DNA of 64,000 nt, taken from assembly GCF_032814565.1 (NCBI RefSeq), contig NZ_CP136521.1:248001-312000 (forward strand), given 5' to 3'. Shown piece by piece: positions 17,480 through 28,400 of this stretch (the first letter of the stretch is position 1; each line of letters begins with the position of its first letter). The DNA is from Hwangdonia lutea (GTDB lineage: Bacteria; Bacteroidota; Bacteroidia; Flavobacteriales; Flavobacteriaceae). The notes beneath the pieces were generated by a model. That model ran no database searches. It was not told the origin of the DNA and saw only the letters and a list, made by a program, of their open reading frames with translations. A program made the position numbers and the translations under genes.

Positions 17480-20347
17480 TTATTTTTTTATAGCTCGAAT
17501 AACCTCAACAAAATGTTTTGGTTTTGCTTCAGTAAAATGTTCAATTTGATGGCGACAACTAAATCCGCAAGCCACCAATTCTGAATCTTTTTTTAGTTTG
17601 TTAACTGCGGGAAATAGAATTTCATTGCCAATCTTTTTCGATAAATCATAATGCTCTTTTTCATAACCAAAAGACCCAGCCATTCCACAGCAACCGGATG
17701 GAATCTCTGACACTTCTTTTTTGGAGTTTTTTAACAATGATTTCATGGCATTTGTGCCGTATAATGCCTTTTGATGGCAATGCCCGTGGATGGCAACATG
17801 TTCTGATACGGGTTCAAAATCCACATCCAACCTGCCGTTATTATATTCATCCGATAGAAAAACATCAATCATCATAACACCATTTTTTAATTGTTCTGCT
17901 GTTTCTTGACTGCTAATTAAATCCGGCAAATCATCGTTTAATGCCGATGCACAACTGGGTTCGCACACCACAACTTTTAATCCTTGATCTAAAAATGGTT
18001 TTAATCCTTCAATGGTTTTTGCACCTTCTTTTTTAGCATCTCTTAAAAACCCATGTGAAATTTTTGGACGTTGGCAACAACCCACATTCGCCAAAACAAC
18101 CTCATAGCCGCAGGAGTTTAATAATTCGAGTGCAGAAATTCCAATCTGTGGCTCGTGATAATTCAAATAGGTATCTGCAAACAAAACCACTTTTTTGCTC
18201 CCTTTATTGGTTTTAAATGCATTTTTCTCAAACCATTTGTAAAAGGGTTCTTTCGCGAAATTCGGTAATGTTCTACGTTTATCAAAACCTGCAGTTTTTT
18301 CTAAAATATACTTAAATATACTCGATTTTTGAATGGTATTTACAAGGCCCGATGTGGCTCCTGAAATTTTACTTGCTGCCTTGGAGGAATCGCGTATCAA
18401 TTTATCTCTAAAAGAGATCCCATTTTGGTCGTAATACATCTGCAACACATCGCTCTTCATTTTGGCCATATCGACATTACTGGGGCATTCTGATTTGCAA
18501 GCTTTACAGGATAAGCACAAATCCATCACCTCGTGCAATCTTTTACCGGAAAGTGCATTTGCCCCCAATTGGTTAGACATGGCTAAGCGCAACGCATTGG
18601 CTCGCCCGCGTGTAGAATGTTCTTCATCTCTGGTGGCTTTAAAACTAGGGCACATCGTTCCGCCCAAAACTTTTCGGCATTCACCAACGCCAGAACACAT
18701 ATGCACTGCGGCTTCAAAACCTTCTTCGGTTTTATAATTGTATTCAGTTTTTACCGTTTCGTCTTTATAGTCGACACCATATCTTAAATTGTGTTCGATA
18801 GTTTGAGCTTCAATAATTTTTCCCGGATTCATTAAATTCTTAGGATCCATTAGCTTTTTAATGTCTATAAAAGCATTGTACAGCGTATCACCAAAAAACC
18901 GTTTATTATACGCACTTCGTACCAAACCATCGCCATGTTCGCCGCTCCAAGACCCTTTATATTTCATAACCAACTGAAAAGTGTCTTCGGTAATGTTTTT
19001 TAGCCGTTCAATATCTTCAGCCAATCTTAAATCCAAAATGGGCCTTACATGAATAACTCCAACACTTGCATGGGCGTACATAGCTGCTTTGGTTCCGTAT
19101 TTTTCGCAAACCTTCAAAACTTCATCTATATATTCTGGTAATGATTCTGACGGAATTCCAGCATCTTCAATAAATGGTAATGGTTTTTTGTTTCCTTTTA
19201 AACCGAGCATTAACCCTAAACCCTTTTTGCGAACCACCCAGACATCGTCATAAGATTTTCCTTCGGGGAATAAAGGATACGCATACCCGAAGTTGTTCTC
19301 CTTTAAATGAGCTATCATTTTTTGCGGTCTGTGCAATACATCCGCTTCGGTATCGCCGTAAAATTCAACGATAAGAATAGCGGCAGGATGGCCTTCGATA
19401 AAATGGCAATGGTGCTTTGTCAATAAATTTTCCCTACTTAACCCAACTACGGTTTTATCTAAAATTTCTACTGCGGAAGGATTGAATTTCAACATAGATT
19501 CTACGGCAGAAATAGCTTCGAGCAATTCAGCAAAATGCACCACACAAACCGATTTATGCTTTGGAAGATCAACAAGATTCAGTTTCAGCTCCACCGTTGT
19601 AGCGAGTGTTCCTTCACTACCACAAATAAGTTTGCTTAAATTCCAATCATCAGTATAAACAAACTCGTCTAAATTATAACCGCCAACGCGTCGCATTACC
19701 TTTGGAAAACGCGCTTTTATTTCTTCTTTATTTTTGAGTACTAAATCTTTGAAAGTTTTATAAATTTCACCCTCACGATTGTTTTGTGAAGCTTTTTTTT
19801 GATATTCTTCCGGTGAATAATTCTTTAAATTCAATAATGTTCCTTCGGCTAGAATAACATGGGCTTCCAATATGTGGTCTACCGTTTTTCCGAATAAAAC
19901 ACTTTTAGTACCCGATGAATTATTGCCAACCATACCGCCAACATTGGCTCTGCTACTCGTGGCGGGATCGGGTGCAAAATGCAATCCTAAAGGTGCTAAA
20001 ACAGCGTTTAAATCGTCTCTCGCCATACCCGGTTGTACCCGAACCCATTTTTCGGTTTCATTAATTTTTATGATGGCATTCATATATTTTGAAAAATCCA
20101 ATATCATAGATTCTCCAACGGTTTGACCCGCCAAACTTGTGCCTGCACCTCGTGGCAAAATGGCCATATTGTTGGCATAAGCTGTGTTTATGGCGATGCC
20201 AACATCGTCAGCATCCTTTGGCAATACAATAGCTATCGGCTTAATTTGGTAAATACTAGCATCTGTTGAATACATCCCTAAAGACGCCGCATCGGTTAAA
20301 ACCTCGCCTTTAATTTTACTTTTTAAATGCTGAAATATTTGTTCCAT
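17480..20347 (-). CDS. FAD-linked oxidase fused to Fe-S/CCG domains (GlcD-GlcF-like hydroxyacid dehydrogenase)
   Basis: The 955-residue protein joins two enzyme parts. Residues about 1-250 are a FAD-binding PCMH domain (PRGAGTSLAGQTVG; PDPATSSRANVGGMVGNNSSG) and about 270-530 a FAD-oxidase C domain. Then comes an Fe-S segment with CLSCKACKSECP (CxxCxxCxxxC) near residue 615, with another cluster-type cysteine set before it (MCSGVGEC, GTMCP). CCG/heterodisulfide-reductase-like repeats (NVGCCQRP, GCCGMAGSFGYE) end the protein. Such fusions oxidise D-2-hydroxyacids (glycolate, D-lactate, D-2-hydroxyglutarate) and pass electrons to the quinone pool. No signal peptide is seen. The neighbours point to glycolate-to-glyoxylate, but D-lactate is an alternative. 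Confidence 0.87.
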   Translation of the reverse strand: MEQIFQHLKSKIKGEVLTDAASLGMYSTDASIYQIKPIAIVLPKDADDVGIAINTAYANNMAILPRGAGTSLAGQTVGESMILDFSKYMNAIIKINETEKWVRVQPGMARDDLNAVLAPLGLHFAPDPATSSRANVGGMVGNNSSGTKSVLFGKTVDHILEAHVILAEGTLLNLKNYSPEEYQKKASQNNREGEIYKTFKDLVLKNKEEIKARFPKVMRRVGGYNLDEFVYTDDWNLSKLICGSEGTLATTVELKLNLVDLPKHKSVCVVHFAELLEAISAVESMLKFNPSAVEILDKTVVGLSRENLLTKHHCHFIEGHPAAILIVEFYGDTEADVLHRPQKMIAHLKENNFGYAYPLFPEGKSYDDVWVVRKKGLGLMLGLKGNKKPLPFIEDAGIPSESLPEYIDEVLKVCEKYGTKAAMYAHASVGVIHVRPILDLRLAEDIERLKNITEDTFQLVMKYKGSWSGEHGDGLVRSAYNKRFFGDTLYNAFIDIKKLMDPKNLMNPGKIIEAQTIEHNLRYGVDYKDETVKTEYNYKTEEGFEAAVHMCSGVGECRKVLGGTMCPSFKATRDEEHSTRGRANALRLAMSNQLGANALSGKRLHEVMDLCLSCKACKSECPSNVDMAKMKSDVLQMYYDQNGISFRDKLIRDSSKAASKISGATSGLVNTIQKSSIFKYILEKTAGFDKRRTLPNFAKEPFYKWFEKNAFKTNKGSKKVVLFADTYLNYHEPQIGISALELLNSCGYEVVLANVGCCQRPKISHGFLRDAKKEGAKTIEGLKPFLDQGLKVVVCEPSCASALNDDLPDLISSQETAEQLKNGVMMIDVFLSDEYNNGRLDVDFEPVSEHVAIHGHCHQKALYGTNAMKSLLKNSKKEVSEIPSGCCGMAGSFGYEKEHYDLSKKIGNEILFPAVNKLKKDSELVACGFSCRHQIEHFTEAKPKHFVEVIRAIKK

Positions 20348-20397
20348 AAAACCTCAAAAAAATTAATCGTTAGTGCCGCTTGCTGTTCATCCATTTA

Positions 20398-22482
20398 TTA
20401 TTCGACTTGGATCGTTGTGGTGAGATGTATATTTTCGGAAGAGCTTCCTATTAAAATATCGTAGCTCCCAGGCTCGATTGTCCATTCGTTTTTATCCTCA
20501 TCGAAATGTTGAAAATCGGCTTTGGTTAAAGTCAATGCTATATTTTGATTTTCATTTGGATTCAATTTCACTTTCGAAAATCCTTTTAATTCTTTTGCCG
20601 CCTTTTTTACCAAACTGTTTTTTGGAGCAATGTATAATTGACTAATTTCTGAACCTGTTAAGCTCCCCGAATTTTCCACGTTAAATGTAACCTGGATAGT
20701 TTCTTTATCTTCTGTTAACTTTGAATTTGAAACACTCAGATTACTATATTTGAAAGACGTATACGATAATCCGTGACCAAAACAAAATTGAGGTTTTATA
20801 TTATGCGTATCAAAATGTCTGTAACCCACCATAATGCCTTCATCATAAAACACTTTTCCATCAACTCCGGGGTATGATTTCGGACTTGTATGCGCCGGAG
20901 AATCGGTTAATTCTTTGGGAAAAGTAATGGTAAGTTTTCCAGAGGGATTTGTTTTTCCGATAAGCACTTCCGCTAAAGCGTTGCCCCCTTCCATACCGTT
21001 ATACCAAGCTTGGATAACCGCGGGCGTTTTATCTATCCATCGGTTCATATTATTTGGTGTACCTGCCACTAAAGACACAATGGTTTTAGGGTTTGCATCG
21101 ACTATAGCCTCGATTAAATCGTCCTGACCGTAAGGCAAATTCATATCAACTCTATCAATATATTCCCGATCATGTCCCGTATGGTTAAGTCCGCCAACTA
21201 CAATAACCGCATCGGCACTTTTAGCTGCATTTACGGCTTCTTCCCTTAGCGCATCAGCATTAGCGTCCTCTTCTTCTGAGTAGCCTTGGCAATAAATAAT
21301 GTCTATATTTTTAAAATGATTTTGAATGCCTTCTAAAGGCGTCACTTCATAGCGGGCTTTAACCTGTGAGCTACCACCTTCTATCGCATGTTTTCTAGTG
21401 GCATTCGCACCAACCACTAGTACTTTTTTCAAACTAAAAGGATTTAGCGGTAATAACTGATTATCGTTTTTAAGTAAAACAATAGATTCTCTGGCTACTT
21501 TTAAGGCAAAACGGTCGTGTTTGTCTGTATCCAAAGGTTCTAAATCACTGGCATCAAAATCCCTAACAAAAGCCATTACTTTAAGCACTCGCTTTACCTT
21601 ATCGTCTATTTTAGACATGGGCACTTGGTTGTTCTTAACGGCTTCAATTAACGGATTCGCCATATAGTAATTATCCCACTCTTGTTCGGTTCCCATTTCG
21701 AGGTCCAACCCGTTATTACCGGCCTCAATAGTATCGTGGGTACCGTTCCAATCGGACATTACCAAGCCTTCAAATCCCCATTTCTCTTTTAATATTTGAT
21801 TTAATAAATAATCATTATGACAACAATATTGCCCTCTAAATTTATTGTACGCGCCCATAATAGACTTTACATCGCCTTCTAAAACGGCAGCTTTAAAGGC
21901 TGGCAAATATATTTCCTGTAAGGTTCTTTCATCCATTTCAGAACTTATGGTAAACCTTTCCCATTCCTGATTATTGGCTACCAAATGTTTGGCACATGCC
22001 GCTACACCTTGATCTTGAACGCCAATAATATATTTTACGGCTAATGTTTTTGTTAAATAAGGGTCTTCGCTCAAGTATTCAAAATTTCGCCCGTTAAGAG
22101 GTGTTCTGATAATATTTATTCCTGGACCTAACAAAACTTCTTTATTTCTATGCCTTGCTTCAGCACCTAATGTTTTACCAAACTCGTATGCGAAATCGAT
22201 ATTCCATGTTGAAGCTAGGGCTAATTCAGTTGGTAAATACACCGAAAAATCGTCGTTCCTTCCGGCCTGTACAAAAGCAACAATATCTGGAATTAATTCT
22301 GGACGTATACCATGAGGCCCATCGGAAACCACCAAATTATCAATCCCTAAACGCTCTACGCCTCCCGATTCAAATTTTTGAGATGCATGGATAATAGACA
22401 CTTTTTCTTCTAGTGTCATTTTAGAGATAAGGCTGTTAATATTCAATTTCTCTTTCGTTTTATTGTTATTGCTTTCTATCAT
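20398..22482 (-). CDS. GH3 beta-glycosidase without signal peptide
   Basis: The 694-residue protein has the GH3 TIM barrel with the nucleophile Asp244 in GLVMSDWNGTHD and the substrate-binding Lys165-His166 (CAKHLVANNQE). The alpha/beta sandwich domain and a C-terminal fibronectin III-like domain (SEISQLYIAPKN, LKGFSKVKLNPNE) follow. There is no hydrophobic N-terminus, so it should work in the cytoplasm, unlike most PUL GH3 enzymes, which are periplasmic. The symporter gene directly upstream would bring in its substrate. Beta-glucosidase is the commonest activity for this architecture, but other beta-glycosides are possible. Confidence 0.9.
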   Translation of the reverse strand: MIESNNNKTKEKLNINSLISKMTLEEKVSIIHASQKFESGGVERLGIDNLVVSDGPHGIRPELIPDIVAFVQAGRNDDFSVYLPTELALASTWNIDFAYEFGKTLGAEARHRNKEVLLGPGINIIRTPLNGRNFEYLSEDPYLTKTLAVKYIIGVQDQGVAACAKHLVANNQEWERFTISSEMDERTLQEIYLPAFKAAVLEGDVKSIMGAYNKFRGQYCCHNDYLLNQILKEKWGFEGLVMSDWNGTHDTIEAGNNGLDLEMGTEQEWDNYYMANPLIEAVKNNQVPMSKIDDKVKRVLKVMAFVRDFDASDLEPLDTDKHDRFALKVARESIVLLKNDNQLLPLNPFSLKKVLVVGANATRKHAIEGGSSQVKARYEVTPLEGIQNHFKNIDIIYCQGYSEEEDANADALREEAVNAAKSADAVIVVGGLNHTGHDREYIDRVDMNLPYGQDDLIEAIVDANPKTIVSLVAGTPNNMNRWIDKTPAVIQAWYNGMEGGNALAEVLIGKTNPSGKLTITFPKELTDSPAHTSPKSYPGVDGKVFYDEGIMVGYRHFDTHNIKPQFCFGHGLSYTSFKYSNLSVSNSKLTEDKETIQVTFNVENSGSLTGSEISQLYIAPKNSLVKKAAKELKGFSKVKLNPNENQNIALTLTKADFQHFDEDKNEWTIEPGSYDILIGSSSENIHLTTTIQVE

Positions 22483-22496
22483 TTTGTTATGTTTTT

Positions 22497-24077
22497 TTAT
22501 CTAAATATGTACACTAAAATTGCCGTTATAATTAAAAGAATAATGGATAAGTTTCTATAATTCAAATACCATTTTACGTTCTTTAATGTTATAGTTTCTT
22601 GTCGGTAGGAATCTTTTGTCCACATTAATTTTTCAATATCTTTACTTATTTCATTTGAATACAAACTGAAAATTATAAGTGACATGCTAGTGGTAACAAA
22701 TAAGATTGGAACCACATATAAGAAATGAACATCTATGGATTCGAAAATGACATTGTTTATAAATATGAAAATTCCCGTTGCCATTCCTATTAATAAAGAA
22801 TAGAATGCTGCATTTGAAGAAGTTCTTTTCCAAAAAATCCCGAATAAAAATACGGCTACAATGGGTGGGGTTATATAAGATAGCATGGTTTGTAAATACC
22901 TAAATAATGAATCGAATTTTGCTATTTGAGGCGCCCAAAGCACAGCAAAAACCATAAATAAGACGGTGGTTATCCGCCCCACTTTCATTAACTGTTTTGT
23001 GTTGAGATTGGGTTTAAACTTATGTACAAAATCCATGGTAACTAATGTGGATGCAGAATTTAGTGTAGAATCCAAGCTCGACATTAATGCCGCTATTATT
23101 CCTGCAACAACTAAACCTATAATGCCTTGAGGTAATAAATCGAATATCATGGTTGGCAATACTAAATCTGCATTTTCGAGATTGGGATAAAGTTTCCGTG
23201 CCATCACACCTGGCAATATCATAATGAATAAGGTTATCAGTTTTAAGAAACCTGCGAATAAAACGCCCCACCGCCCATGATCGATACTTTTTGCACTTAA
23301 TATTCTCTGGGTGATGAATTGATTTGTTGTCCAATAATAAAAACCAAGTAAAGGTAAACTCACTATTAATGCAGGCCAAGGCAAGGATTCGTCATCCACT
23401 GGTTTTATAAGGTCTAAAGTACCTGGAGTTGCAACTTCATTAAAGCCTTCCATTCCTCCAATGGAATTATAAGCAATAATCGTTATAACTACCGACCCCA
23501 TAACAAGTAACAAAGCCTGAATAGCATCGGTATAAATAACAGCACTCAGGCCACCTGATATAGTATAGGCGCCAGCAACCACAGCCAAAACAGTTACAAT
23601 TTGCCAAACGGGAATATCTGGAAATATTAATTGCACAACTAAAGCACCCGCATATAAAACGGCGGCCGCTTCTATAACAATGTTACCGACTAATGTTAAA
23701 GCTGAAAAATAGAGTCTTGAGCGCTGATCGAACCTTTTTTCCAAATATTCCGGTAGTGTGAACATTTTGGATTTTAGATAAATTGGCAAAATAAATACGG
23801 CAAATAAAACAAGAACTACAACCGCCATCCAATCATAATTAAAAACAGCAATTCCAGATTCGTAGGCTTCACCCGCTAAACCCAACAGGTTAGCATTTGA
23901 AATATTTGAGGCAAATAATGAAATGCCTATGAATGGCCAAATCATGGATCTTCCTGCTAAGAAATAATCATCGGCAGATTTTAGTTTTTTACCAATGTAA
24001 AAACCCAATATCATTATAAATATAAAATACCCAATGATAATACCTAAGTCTAGGTTAGAGAGTACAAATTTGTCCAT
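22497..24077 (-). CDS. Sodium/solute symporter (SSS family)
   Basis: The 526-residue membrane protein has the SSS/SGLT pattern: about 13-14 hydrophobic segments, the N-terminal GKKLKSADDYFLAGRSMIWPFIGISLFASNIS and the sodium-site region SSLDSTLNSASTLVTMDF in its middle. A last helix lies at the C-terminus (SIILLIITAILVYIF). It imports a sugar, glycoside or small organic acid with Na+. It lies 14 bp before the GH3 gene and 26 bp after the aldehyde dehydrogenase gene. With a cytoplasmic GH3 next to it, uptake of an intact disaccharide or glycoside is likely. Confidence 0.92.
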   Translation of the reverse strand: MDKFVLSNLDLGIIIGYFIFIMILGFYIGKKLKSADDYFLAGRSMIWPFIGISLFASNISNANLLGLAGEAYESGIAVFNYDWMAVVVLVLFAVFILPIYLKSKMFTLPEYLEKRFDQRSRLYFSALTLVGNIVIEAAAVLYAGALVVQLIFPDIPVWQIVTVLAVVAGAYTISGGLSAVIYTDAIQALLLVMGSVVITIIAYNSIGGMEGFNEVATPGTLDLIKPVDDESLPWPALIVSLPLLGFYYWTTNQFITQRILSAKSIDHGRWGVLFAGFLKLITLFIMILPGVMARKLYPNLENADLVLPTMIFDLLPQGIIGLVVAGIIAALMSSLDSTLNSASTLVTMDFVHKFKPNLNTKQLMKVGRITTVLFMVFAVLWAPQIAKFDSLFRYLQTMLSYITPPIVAVFLFGIFWKRTSSNAAFYSLLIGMATGIFIFINNVIFESIDVHFLYVVPILFVTTSMSLIIFSLYSNEISKDIEKLMWTKDSYRQETITLKNVKWYLNYRNLSIILLIITAILVYIFR

Positions 24078-24103
24078 ACATTTAATTTTTAGTGAAAATT
24101 GTT

Positions 24104-25477
24104 TTATTCATCTCTTGATATTATTTTGATTTGACAAACATCGTGAAATCCAAATTTTCCATTTTCTCTACTCATACCAGATTCCTTAATACCACCAAAG
24201 GGATTGCACGGTTTCACATAACTTGTGCTGTTATGCGCCAACATGCCTGTTTTAACATCAAAAACCGTTTGATTAAAAAGTTTTTTGTCTTCAGTAAAAA
24301 CATAGCCGCCTAAACCATATTTTGTATCATTTGCTAATGTGATAGCTTCCTCATAATTTTTAAAGGACACTACGGGCAATACAGGACCGAACACTTCCTC
24401 GTTCCAAACGGCCATATCTTTTGTTACATTTACCAAAATGGTAGGCTCAAAAAAAGCGCCTTTTAAATGATTGGGGCGTTTTCCGCCCAAAACTGCCTTA
24501 GCTCCTTTATTTATAGCATCTTTAACTTGTTTTTCAATCGTATCAACTTGCGTTTTAGATGCGAGTGGCCCAATTTGGGTATCTTCATCTTCCGACAGAC
24601 CGAATTTTTTATTCCCGATTATTTCAGTTAGTTTTTCTATTGTTTCATCCAATCTGCTTTCATGAACAATGAGCCGTTTTAACCCATCGCAACATTGGCC
24701 GCAATTTAAAAAACGTTTAATGTATAAACTTTCTATTATATTATCTAAATCGGCATCTTCAAAAACAATTCCCGGAGCAGAACCTCCTAATTCCATCAAT
24801 ACGGGAATGAATTTTTCGGCTCCAATTTGATAAAGCTTTTTACCGACTTTTGAACTTCCGGTAAACGTAATCATGTCAATATCTTGTTGCATTAAAAACT
24901 CACCTGTTTCTTTTCCGCCAAAAACCTCTGTAAAAACACCTTCGGGAATATTGGATTCTTTAAAAATTCGTTCTATTTCTTTTCCAAATAACGGGGTTTC
25001 TTCAGAATGTTTAAAAATTACCACATTACCTACAATCAAGTTTTGGATGACCTGCCACACAAAAATAGAGAAAGGAAAATTCCATGAAATAACTGAAGCC
25101 ACAACACCTATGGGCATATAATGGACTTCATTTATCTCTCCGTCCTTTTGATACGTAATTTCGGGACTTAAGTATTTTGAAGCATTTTCGAGATACCATG
25201 AAAAGTAATTCAACCCATTTTCCATATCGCCTCTCGCCTGAGAAATAGGCATTCCCATTTCTTGGCTAGATAGTTGCGACAATGTATCACGCTCCAAACT
25301 AAATCGATTTAGCAAATCATTCAAATACGAGATTCGTTTAGACAATTTTAGCTTCTCCCATTTTTTTTGGGCGTTATGGGCATTCTTAACCAACGCTTCA
25401 ATCTCTTTATTTGAGGTAATCTGCACCTCTCCTATTGGTTCATAATTTCGAGATGGATTGGTTGAAATTATATTCAT
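24104..25477 (-). CDS. NAD(P)-dependent aldehyde dehydrogenase
   Basis: The 457-residue enzyme has the complete ALDH active site: Glu229 (LMELGGSAPG) and catalytic Cys263 (NCGQCCDG), 34 residues apart as expected. It also has the N-terminal SWNFPFS cofactor segment, TFTGSSKVG and the EEVFGPVLPV motif. Its length and the short N-terminus resemble succinate-semialdehyde / glycolaldehyde / lactaldehyde dehydrogenases. In this operon it could oxidise a small aldehyde to the hydroxyacid that the FAD/Fe-S enzyme takes further. The stop of the neighbouring VCBS gene is only 3 bp before its start. An operator-like palindrome lies inside the gene. Confidence 0.9.
   Translation of the reverse strand: MNIISTNPSRNYEPIGEVQITSNKEIEALVKNAHNAQKKWEKLKLSKRISYLNDLLNRFSLERDTLSQLSSQEMGMPISQARGDMENGLNYFSWYLENASKYLSPEITYQKDGEINEVHYMPIGVVASVISWNFPFSIFVWQVIQNLIVGNVVIFKHSEETPLFGKEIERIFKESNIPEGVFTEVFGGKETGEFLMQQDIDMITFTGSSKVGKKLYQIGAEKFIPVLMELGGSAPGIVFEDADLDNIIESLYIKRFLNCGQCCDGLKRLIVHESRLDETIEKLTEIIGNKKFGLSEDEDTQIGPLASKTQVDTIEKQVKDAINKGAKAVLGGKRPNHLKGAFFEPTILVNVTKDMAVWNEEVFGPVLPVVSFKNYEEAITLANDTKYGLGGYVFTEDKKLFNQTVFDVKTGMLAHNSTSYVKPCNPFGGIKESGMSRENGKFGFHDVCQIKIISRDE
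25299..25312. promoter_or_regulatory. LacI-operator-like palindrome inside the aldehyde dehydrogenase gene
   Basis: CTAAATCGATTTAG is a perfect 14-bp palindrome identical to the inner 14 bp of the site in the susC leader at 37252-37267. It falls about 165 bp after the ALDH start codon. It may be an intragenic operator, or chance. Confidence 0.4.
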
Positions 25478-25480
25478 TTT

Positions 25481-28400
25481 TTATTTCGCATTTAATTTAA
25501 AACTCTTTAACGAATCATTGTTAATGGCCACTATTACCAATGTGTTGTTCTTCACTTTAATTTTAGCCATAGATTGGGCATCCTCAGATACAAAAAAACC
25601 ACTTTCATTTGCATTGATGGCCTTAAAATTACCTTTTCCGTCTCCTTTTAAGTAAAGGCCAACACCGGCATCGTTTCTGGTAGTTTCAATCTCTACCGGA
25701 TACATATTGCCAACAAATAAAATATCTTTATGGCCATCTTCATCAAAATCTTCTAAAATAAAACCGTCTATATTAGAAAACTGGGCTTCATTTGGAAGTG
25801 GTGTAGATTTAAAGCTACCATCGCCCTTGTTTTCAATATAAGCACTAGCAAAGGTTTTAGCCTGATAATGTAGGGCTGTTGCCAGTTTAGATTCGCCATA
25901 AACATCCTTAAGATTTAACGATGCAAATAAGTTATAAGTTTTAATTTCTTTGGCGATTTTTGGTACTTGTTGGGATGAGCAGGACCTACCTCTTAGCGGA
26001 AATTGCTCGCCAAAATTATAGTAACTCAATACAATATCTTTATGCCCATTATCATCAAAATCGTCATAATGGACTTCAAAAGGTTCGTGTTCTGTGGCTT
26101 GGTACTTATAGTTTAATCCTAGATTTCCAGCAACTAGGTCGAGATCGCCATCGTTATCCATGTCGCTTGCGGCAATGCTGTACCACCAACCTTCTGAATT
26201 TGATAATCCATTATTGCTAACATCCTTTACAAATGATTCGCCGGTATTTTTAATAAACGTAATGGGCATCCACTCGCCTGTTAAAATGACATCTGTAAGC
26301 CCGTCGTTATTATAATCCATCCAAACCGCATCGGTAACCATACCGATCTTTAAAAGGTCTTTAGCGATTGATTTAGTAACATCTTTAAAAACACCTTTTT
26401 CATTATTTAAAATGCGGCTATTTGTTGGCGACGGATAATCCCATGGGGTATGTCGGCCACCTATAAATAAATCCAAATCACCGTCGTTATCATAATCAAA
26501 GGCACGTACACAAGCACCACTTTCTGTAAATTTTGGCAGTGTTTTTTTAGAAGAAGTGAACTTTCCCTTTCCGTTATTTAAATAAACACGATCTTGGTAG
26601 TGCTTTGAATTGGCCTCCCAGGCATTGCCTCCACTTACCACATATAAGTCTATATCGCCATCGTTATCAATGTCTAAAAACAAGGCATCGATATCTTCAA
26701 ATTTCGCATCCTCTAAAAATGAATTTTGAACGGCTTTTTTAAATGAACCTTTTTTATTTTGAACATATAAGGTAGCGGGATAACCCGTAGCCGCTCCAAC
26801 AAATACGTCTTCCAATCCATCGCCATTAACATCGCCTGTCGCTAATGCAGGACCAAATTGAGACTGCTTGTGAGGCAATAAAACTTGTTTATCAAAATCA
26901 TCGAAAATATTTTCTTTGTGAATGTGATTAAAATTATGGGTTTCGGTAAATAGAGTTTGCTTAGGCTGTAGTTTTGGTTGATCGGCTTTTTTAGTTGTAC
27001 CAAAATCTATAGTTAACAGCTGATTTGGTTTAATATTTGTTAAAATACTTTGTTGTTGATTTGGCCAAGTAATGGTTAAAGTCTCAATGCTACTATTATC
27101 ATTTAATCCAAAATGGGCAACTTGCTCACTTGAAGAATACATGCCTCTTACGCTTGTAAATTCGTAAAGCTGTGTTGTGTTATTTTGAGTAATTTCAACC
27201 CTCGACCCGATTAACGGTTTATTAGATTCTGTATTTGTGAGCGCCACCCGTAAAAAATAATTGTTGGGTTTTTCGTTGCGATTGTTTTTATAAATGGAAG
27301 CTACATCATTCACGTTATTTACCACCAAATCTAAATCGCCATCATTATCCAAATCGGCATAAGCACAACCAGCTGAAAATGTTTTTTGGTCCAATCCCCA
27401 GTCCTCCGAAACTTTATCAAAAGTTAATCCATCTTTATTTTTAAAAGCATAATTTGAAATTTTTACTGAAGGTACGAGACTAAGTGCTTCCTCTAAATCT
27501 AATATTTCCCAAAGGGTGACATCGCCGGCTGTAGGGTTGTTTTTTACAAAATCATCGGCTACTTTGGTAATATATTTTCCAACTTCTTTATCGGAATCTG
27601 TATTTCTAATATCCCGAAACAACCCGTTGGTTACGTAAATATCCTTAAAGCCATCGTTATCAAAATCTGCCATGACATTTGACCAACTCCAATCGGTACT
27701 CGACACGCCTCCCAATTGAGCCACATCACTATACTGTGGTGTGTTAGAAAAAACCCCTTGATTGAGTTGCAGAGTATTAAACATGTATTGGTAGTGGCCA
27801 CCGCTATTTACAATGTTCCAAAACGACTGCGGATTCATACCACTCATATTCGATTTAATACGGTAGTTGTCTTCGGCAACCATATCCAAAACCATAACAT
27901 CGAGATTGCCATCATTATTGATATCTGCGGCATCAACGCCCATACTGAAATAGGAAATATGGCGCAACGATTCATCGGCAACATTGGTAAATGATCCGTC
28001 TTTGTTGTTTATGTAAAGTGCATCGGGAGCTTTAAAATCGTGGGCTAAGTAAATATCTTGCCAACCATCGTTATTGGCATCAAAAACCGAAACGCTATTG
28101 GCATTGCCTAATTTTAAGAGTCCTGCTTTTGAGGTGACATCTGTAAACGTTTCGTTTCCATTGTTTTTTAACAACCTTGGAGAAAATCGTTCTTGCTTTC
28201 TGTCAACATAATACATGTTTGAATAATTCCCTGGATTGGGTGGTTGATTAAGCAAAAACACATCTAACAAACCATCTTTATTGTAATCTAAAAAAGTGGC
28301 GTGCCGTGTTCTTTCAGAATTATCCAAACCATAGGCTTTTGATGATTCCTTAAAAGTTATTTTCCCGTTTGTTTGGTTTTTGGAGGTATTTATATATAAT

